Assembly (NCBI GenBank): GCA_031549285.1
Contig: JAVBPZ010000011.1
Coordinates: forward strand, 69,018 to 133,017
DNA from: JAAYCI01 sp031549285
GTDB lineage: Bacteria > Bacillota > Clostridia > Oscillospirales > Ruminococcaceae
Direction of reading: 5' to 3'
DNA: 64,000 nt
Shown here: in pieces, positions 60,657-64,000 of the stretch
How positions within the stretch are numbered: the stretch's first letter is position 1
Layout of the letters: each line of letters starts with the position of its first letter
Program-made: the position numbers and the translations under genes
The notes under the pieces: generated by a model
What the model saw: only the letters and a program-made list of their open reading frames with translations
Databases searched by the model: none
What the model was told of the DNA's origin: nothing

Positions 60657-61958
60657 TCACCTGCCGCCGGTGGCCAGGGCAATCGGCGTGGTGTATGCCT
60701 GTCCTCCCGGCATGGGCCGCTGCTGGCACAGTGCGTACAGGTCCTCTGCCAGCGCCTCCCGCCGCGCAAGGCACGCTGCTTCTTCGCCGGCGCGCGCCAG
60801 CTTTGCCAGCGAACCGGACACCGGAATGATTGCCTTCTGTTTGCATTGTTTCAGCACCGCCAGGCCGGTGGGGCTGGCGCCCAGCACCTGCGCAAACGGC
60901 GGCAGCACCGGGCGCCCCTGCGGCAACCCCAGCGCCGCTGCCAGCGCCAGCCGCCGCACGCGGGAATGCGCAAATCGCTTACTTTTGGCCAGAGTGTATA
61001 GTTCCTCCAGTGTACCCGCGCGCCGCGCGGCACCCGCCAGCCGCGCTTCCAGCCCTTCTCCGGCACCCGGCCTGTCCGCGAAATCCCCCGCCGACAGGCC
61101 GCGCAGGCGGGCCAGTTCCGCCAATTCCCACCGCTCTGGGGCCAGCACCATTCCGGCATCCCATGCTTTTTGATACAGCGCCGCGCATCCGGGCGGCACC
61201 CACGCTTCCAGCGCTGCCATGCCGTCTTTTTCCACCTGTGCGCGCAACCAGCTAGCCGAAGCTACCCCGCTTTGCGGCTGCCCATCGTGCGCCGCGCCCA
61301 GCCGCGGCAGCGCCAGCGGCACCGGCAGGCTGAACAAATCCTCTTCCCGGGCGCTGCCGCCGTACAGCCCTTCCACCACACGGCTGCGCACCTCCACCGG
61401 CATGCGGCGGCGCAGTTCCGCAGGCAAACTTCCACGCAGCGCCTTACAGTATTCAATACCCAAAATATTGTTCGGGGTTTTCAGCAGCTCTGCCGCACCG
61501 GGCATCAGCCGGTCTGCCGCCGTGCTGCGCGCCACGGCAAACGGTACCCCGCCAGCCAGTTCGGCCTTCAGTTGCCCTTTAAATTCTTCGCTCAGCAGCA
61601 CATCGGCCACCGCGCCCAGGATTTCCGCATCCGCCGTCTCGGCCCCAAACGCCAGGACATCCACGCACCCCAGCGCACTCAACAACCCCACCGCACCGGC
61701 GGCAAATCCCTCGGCCGAGGCCGTCGCCCACGGCACCGGCAGCCGCAGCACCAGGTCCGCACCACCTGCCAGCGCCGCGCGCGCGCGCACCGCGGTGGGC
61801 AGCAGCGCCGGTTCGGCCCGCTGCACAAACGGGCCGCTCATCACGCACACCACCGCGCGAATCCCCCCGGCCCGCAGCTGCCGAACCATCCATTCGTGCC
61901 CTTTGTGGAACGGGTTATACTCCGCCACAATTCCTGCCACCATTCCGTCCTGCACCAT
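60657..61958 (-). CDS. tmcAL: tRNA(Met) cytidine acetate ligase TmcAL (YlbM)
   Basis: A 433-residue nucleotidyltransferase-fold protein that in Bacillus makes N4-acetylcytidine at the wobble base of elongator tRNA-Met from acetate and ATP. The start GIVAEYNPFHKGHEW (HxGH), VVCVMSGPFVQRAEPALLPTAVRARAAL and TPNNILGIEYCKAL are diagnostic. The C-terminal half is Ala/Arg-rich and less conserved. GAGGGGG lies close to the ATG at 61958; an ATG five codons in is possible. Divergent from ackA, which shares acetate metabolism. Confidence 0.92.
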   Translation of the reverse strand: MVQDGMVAGIVAEYNPFHKGHEWMVRQLRAGGIRAVVCVMSGPFVQRAEPALLPTAVRARAALAGGADLVLRLPVPWATASAEGFAAGAVGLLSALGCVDVLAFGAETADAEILGAVADVLLSEEFKGQLKAELAGGVPFAVARSTAADRLMPGAAELLKTPNNILGIEYCKALRGSLPAELRRRMPVEVRSRVVEGLYGGSAREEDLFSLPVPLALPRLGAAHDGQPQSGVASASWLRAQVEKDGMAALEAWVPPGCAALYQKAWDAGMVLAPERWELAELARLRGLSAGDFADRPGAGEGLEARLAGAARRAGTLEELYTLAKSKRFAHSRVRRLALAAALGLPQGRPVLPPFAQVLGASPTGLAVLKQCKQKAIIPVSGSLAKLARAGEEAACLARREALAEDLYALCQQRPMPGGQAYTTPIALATGGR

Positions 61959-61988
61959 GTGCCCCCTCTCTGTTCCCGGTCATGCCAC

Positions 61989-62017
61989 TTGAAAACGTTT
62001 ATTTCCTATTATATAAT
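61989..62017 (+). promoter_or_regulatory. Promoter of ackA with cre-like site
   Basis: TTGAAA, 17-base spacer, consensus TATAAT. TGAAAACGTTTATT (61990-62003) matches most of the CcpA cre consensus and overlaps the -35 box. Confidence 0.75.
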
Positions 62018-62061
62018 AGCATATGTTTGTTGCCTATAGAATTGTTTGGAGGATTCATGGA

Positions 62062-63264
62062 ATGAAAATACTGGTAATCAACAGCGGCTCGTCGTCGCTA
62101 AAATATCAACTGATCGACATGGAAAACGAGCTGGTGCTGTGCAAGGGCCTGTGCGAGCGCATTGGCATTGTGGGTGGGTCGGTCTCCCACCAGGCGCATG
62201 GCCGGGAGACCAGCGTAAAGGTGGAAATGCCCACCCACGCGGACGCATTCAACAAAATGCTGGACCTGATGACCAAAGGAAACGATGCTGTGCTGGAAAA
62301 CAAAAGCGACATCGGCGCCGTAGGCCACCGGGTGGTACATGGCGGCGAAACATTCAAGCAAAGCGTTGTGCTGGATGAAAAAGCCATCGAGGGCATTGAG
62401 GAACTGTCACCCTTGGCGCCGCTGCACAACCCGCCGCAAGCGCAAGGCATTCGCAGCGCACAGCGCGTGTTCGGCAAAAGCACCCCGCAGGTGGCGGTGT
62501 TCGATACCGCGTTCCACCAGACCATGCCGGACTATGCCTACATCTTCGCCGTACCGTATGAGTTTTATGAGGATTATTCTATCCGCCGTTATGGGTTCCA
62601 CGGAACCAGCCACCGCTATGTCAGCCGGCAGGCGGCCGAATATATGGGGAAACCACTGGAATCGCTTAAAATTATCACCTGCCATCTGGGCAACGGTTCG
62701 TCCATCACTGCCATAAACGGCGGCAAAAGCGTGGACACCAGCATGGGCCTTACACCCATGGGCGGCCTGATGATGGGCACCCGTTCAGGCGATTTGGATC
62801 CCAGCGTGGCCACCTATCTGGCGGACATCACCGGCGAATATGGCGCCAACATGGGCAAACTGCTGAATACCCGCTCCGGCTTTTTGGGTGTATCCGGGGT
62901 TTCCAGCGATAACCGCGACATCGAGCGTGCTGCCGAGGATGGCAACGACCGCGCGCGCCTGGTACACGATATGTTCTCCTACCAAATCAAAAAATACATC
63001 GGCTCCTACGCCGCCGCCATGGGCGGGCTGGATTGCATTGTGTTTACCGGGGGAATTGGTGAAAACAGCCATAAGGTACGTAGCATGGCGCTGTCCGGCC
63101 TGTCATTCCTGGGGGTAGAGATTGACAAGGAAAAGAACAAAACGCGCGGCGAATTTGTGGACTTTTCTGCCCCAGACGCCCGGGTCCGCAGCCTGATCAT
63201 CCCCACCAACGAGGAGCTGATGATTGCTCAGGATACCCTGGCGCTGGTCGGCAAAGGGAAATAG
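62062..63264 (+). CDS. ackA: Acetate kinase
   Basis: A 400-residue ASKHA kinase converting acetyl phosphate and ADP to acetate and ATP, the main energy-yielding step of acetogenic fermentation. ILVINSGSSSLKYQL at the start, RRYGFHGTSHRYV and VFTGGIGENS are diagnostic. TTTGGAGG lies ten bases before the ATG at 62062. No pta gene is in the window. Confidence 0.98.
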   Translation: MKILVINSGSSSLKYQLIDMENELVLCKGLCERIGIVGGSVSHQAHGRETSVKVEMPTHADAFNKMLDLMTKGNDAVLENKSDIGAVGHRVVHGGETFKQSVVLDEKAIEGIEELSPLAPLHNPPQAQGIRSAQRVFGKSTPQVAVFDTAFHQTMPDYAYIFAVPYEFYEDYSIRRYGFHGTSHRYVSRQAAEYMGKPLESLKIITCHLGNGSSITAINGGKSVDTSMGLTPMGGLMMGTRSGDLDPSVATYLADITGEYGANMGKLLNTRSGFLGVSGVSSDNRDIERAAEDGNDRARLVHDMFSYQIKKYIGSYAAAMGGLDCIVFTGGIGENSHKVRSMALSGLSFLGVEIDKEKNKTRGEFVDFSAPDARVRSLIIPTNEELMIAQDTLALVGKGK

Positions 63265-63403
63265 CCTGCTGCATAGTGGTGAATGGACGACAGTATCAAT
63301 AGGAACCCCCCGGCGAAGCCGGGGGGTCTTCATATGCGCGCAAAGCGCTATGATGCCAGCGGAGCCTCAAGGCTCATGGCAGGGCCTGTCGCCTGCAGGG
63401 GTG

Positions 63404-63865
63404 CTATTTGTCAGCCTTGAACGGGTCCACGTACTCCTTGAGTGTCATTTGGTCTGCGACCTGGTCCTCCTTTAGCTGGTTTTGGATGTACTCGGCTATC
63501 TTCTTTGTGTTTTTGCCTGCGGTATCTACATAGTAGCCCCTGCACCAAAATGTTCGGTTTCCGTGTTTGTACTTTAAATTACCGTGCCGCTCATGCAGTA
63601 TCAGCGTGCTTTTGCCTTTCAGAAACCCCACTACCCCGGAAACCGACATTTTTGGCGGGATTGCTAAAAGCATGTGGATGTGGTCAGGGCACACCTCTGC
63701 CTCTATGATTTCTATCTGCTTTCACCGACACAATTCTCTTAATATTTTTCCGATCTCTGCTTTGTGCTCTCCGTAGAACACTTTCCTTCGATACTTAGGT
63801 GCAAAGACTATGTGGTACTTGTAGTTCCATTTGGTATGGGCTAGACTGGTTGTGTCATTCGGCAT
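63404..63865 (-). pseudogene. tnpA: IS200 transposase TnpA, interrupted by an in-frame stop
   Basis: Reading from the ATG at 63865 (AAAGGAGG upstream) gives a 153-codon frame with one TGA (63724-63722) after LRELCR, close to codon 48, where relatives have Trp or another residue. Downstream is intact: HUH motif CPDHIHML, PPKMSVSGVVGFLKGKS and the catalytic Tyr region AEYIQNQL. The two halves are in the same frame, so a single base change (TGG to TGA would do) explains it. A GTG at 63694 could start a shorter product lacking the first strands. Confidence 0.85.
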
Positions 63866-63874
63866 ACGAATGTC

Positions 63875-63933
63875 CTCCTTTGATATCTTTGGTTTGCAGT
63901 TGACAGGCCGCAGACTTCAGTATATCAAAGGAG
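63875..63933 (-). promoter_or_regulatory. Hairpin hiding the tnpA ribosome binding site
   Basis: CTCCTTTGATAT (63875-63886) is perfectly complementary to 63922-63933. In the transposase mRNA the AAGGAG site would be paired in a 12-bp stem, the known way that IS200 keeps translation low. Confidence 0.8.
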
Positions 63934-64000
63934 TTTTTATGTGATTTTCAACGCTAAAGCTATATGTTGCTCCCCGGCATAGCCGGGGGTTGCTTTACAA

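Larger units (their letters stand above)
63300..64000 (-). mobile_element. IS200/IS605-type insertion sequence (right part may continue)
   Basis: A single HUH transposase gene flanked by GC hairpins: 63306-63326 (CCCCCCGGC, loop GAA) downstream and 63972-63988 (CCCCGGC, loop ATA) upstream. There are no terminal inverted repeats or target duplication, as expected for this family. It inserted just after ackA, and the exact right end may lie beyond the window. Confidence 0.85.

Noticed and set aside
58920..61001. 693-codon plus-strand frame across pckG and tmcAL
   Set aside because: It spans two well-identified minus-strand genes and has shadow composition with no motif or ribosome binding site.

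Overview
The window is a gene-dense, GC-rich stretch of chromosome from a Gram-positive, spore-lineage anaerobe, most likely a gut Clostridia member of the Ruminococcaceae/Oscillospiraceae type. Evidence for this: Spo0A with 0A boxes at its promoter, IreB, DnaD/DnaI, a pheST T-box, L10- and L21-type leaders, AGGAGG ribosome binding sites with frequent GTG/TTG starts, rubrerythrin, GTP-dependent PEP carboxykinase and acetate kinase. The species cannot be named from sequence alone. Most of the window is core chromosome. The only clear transposable element is an IS200/IS605 copy at the right edge, carrying a stop codon in its transposase.

Layout. 1-3.3 kb: end of a glutamine synthetase gene, a VOC protein, a lipoprotein and tRNA-Gly(CCC). 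3.4-8.8 kb (minus): rplU-rpmA-obgE-mrnC-yebC followed by a zinc-ribbon PASTA protein whose kinase domain lacks both catalytic aspartates. 8.9-16 kb (minus): small envelope proteins, lgt-folD, a ymfF/ymfH M16 peptidase pair and an M15 peptidase. 16.3-20.6 kb (minus): an ACT protein-hom-thrB-lysC threonine-pathway operon. 20.8-28.1 kb: cca, murC, acpS, then a T-box-controlled pheST. 28.6-34.2 kb: ireB, then a polyprenyl-sugar/glycosyltransferase cassette (DUF2142, GT4, GT2, DUF2304) and a conserved small protein. 34.5-39.3 kb (minus): dnaD-dnaI, spo0A, a pilin-like membrane protein and rodA/ftsW. 39.5-44.2 kb (plus): tsaE-tsaB-rpiB-upp and a membrane-anchored coiled-coil protein ending in four AT-hooks. 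44.4-47.1 kb (minus): an RNA methyltransferase, a PAP2 phosphatase and a membrane-anchored protein. 47.4-51.2 kb (plus): rpmG-secE-nusG-rplK-rplA-rplJ-rplL with leader elements. 51.3-57.1 kb (minus): a lipase, an ArsP-like permease, glnS and gltX. 57.3-57.9 kb: an array of three hairpin-bearing tandem repeats. 57.9-62 kb (minus): rubrerythrin, pckG and tmcAL. 62-64 kb: ackA and the IS200-type element.

The best candidates for undescribed biology are the membrane-anchored AT-hook protein (a possible membrane-nucleoid tether), the PASTA pseudokinase in the rplU/obgE cluster (with the kinase substrate gene ireB in the same window), the Spo0A receiver with an altered acidic pocket, a dispersed repeat inserted between the pheS T-box and pheS, and the tandem hairpin array beside gltX. 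All functions are inferred from sequence; no database search was possible.
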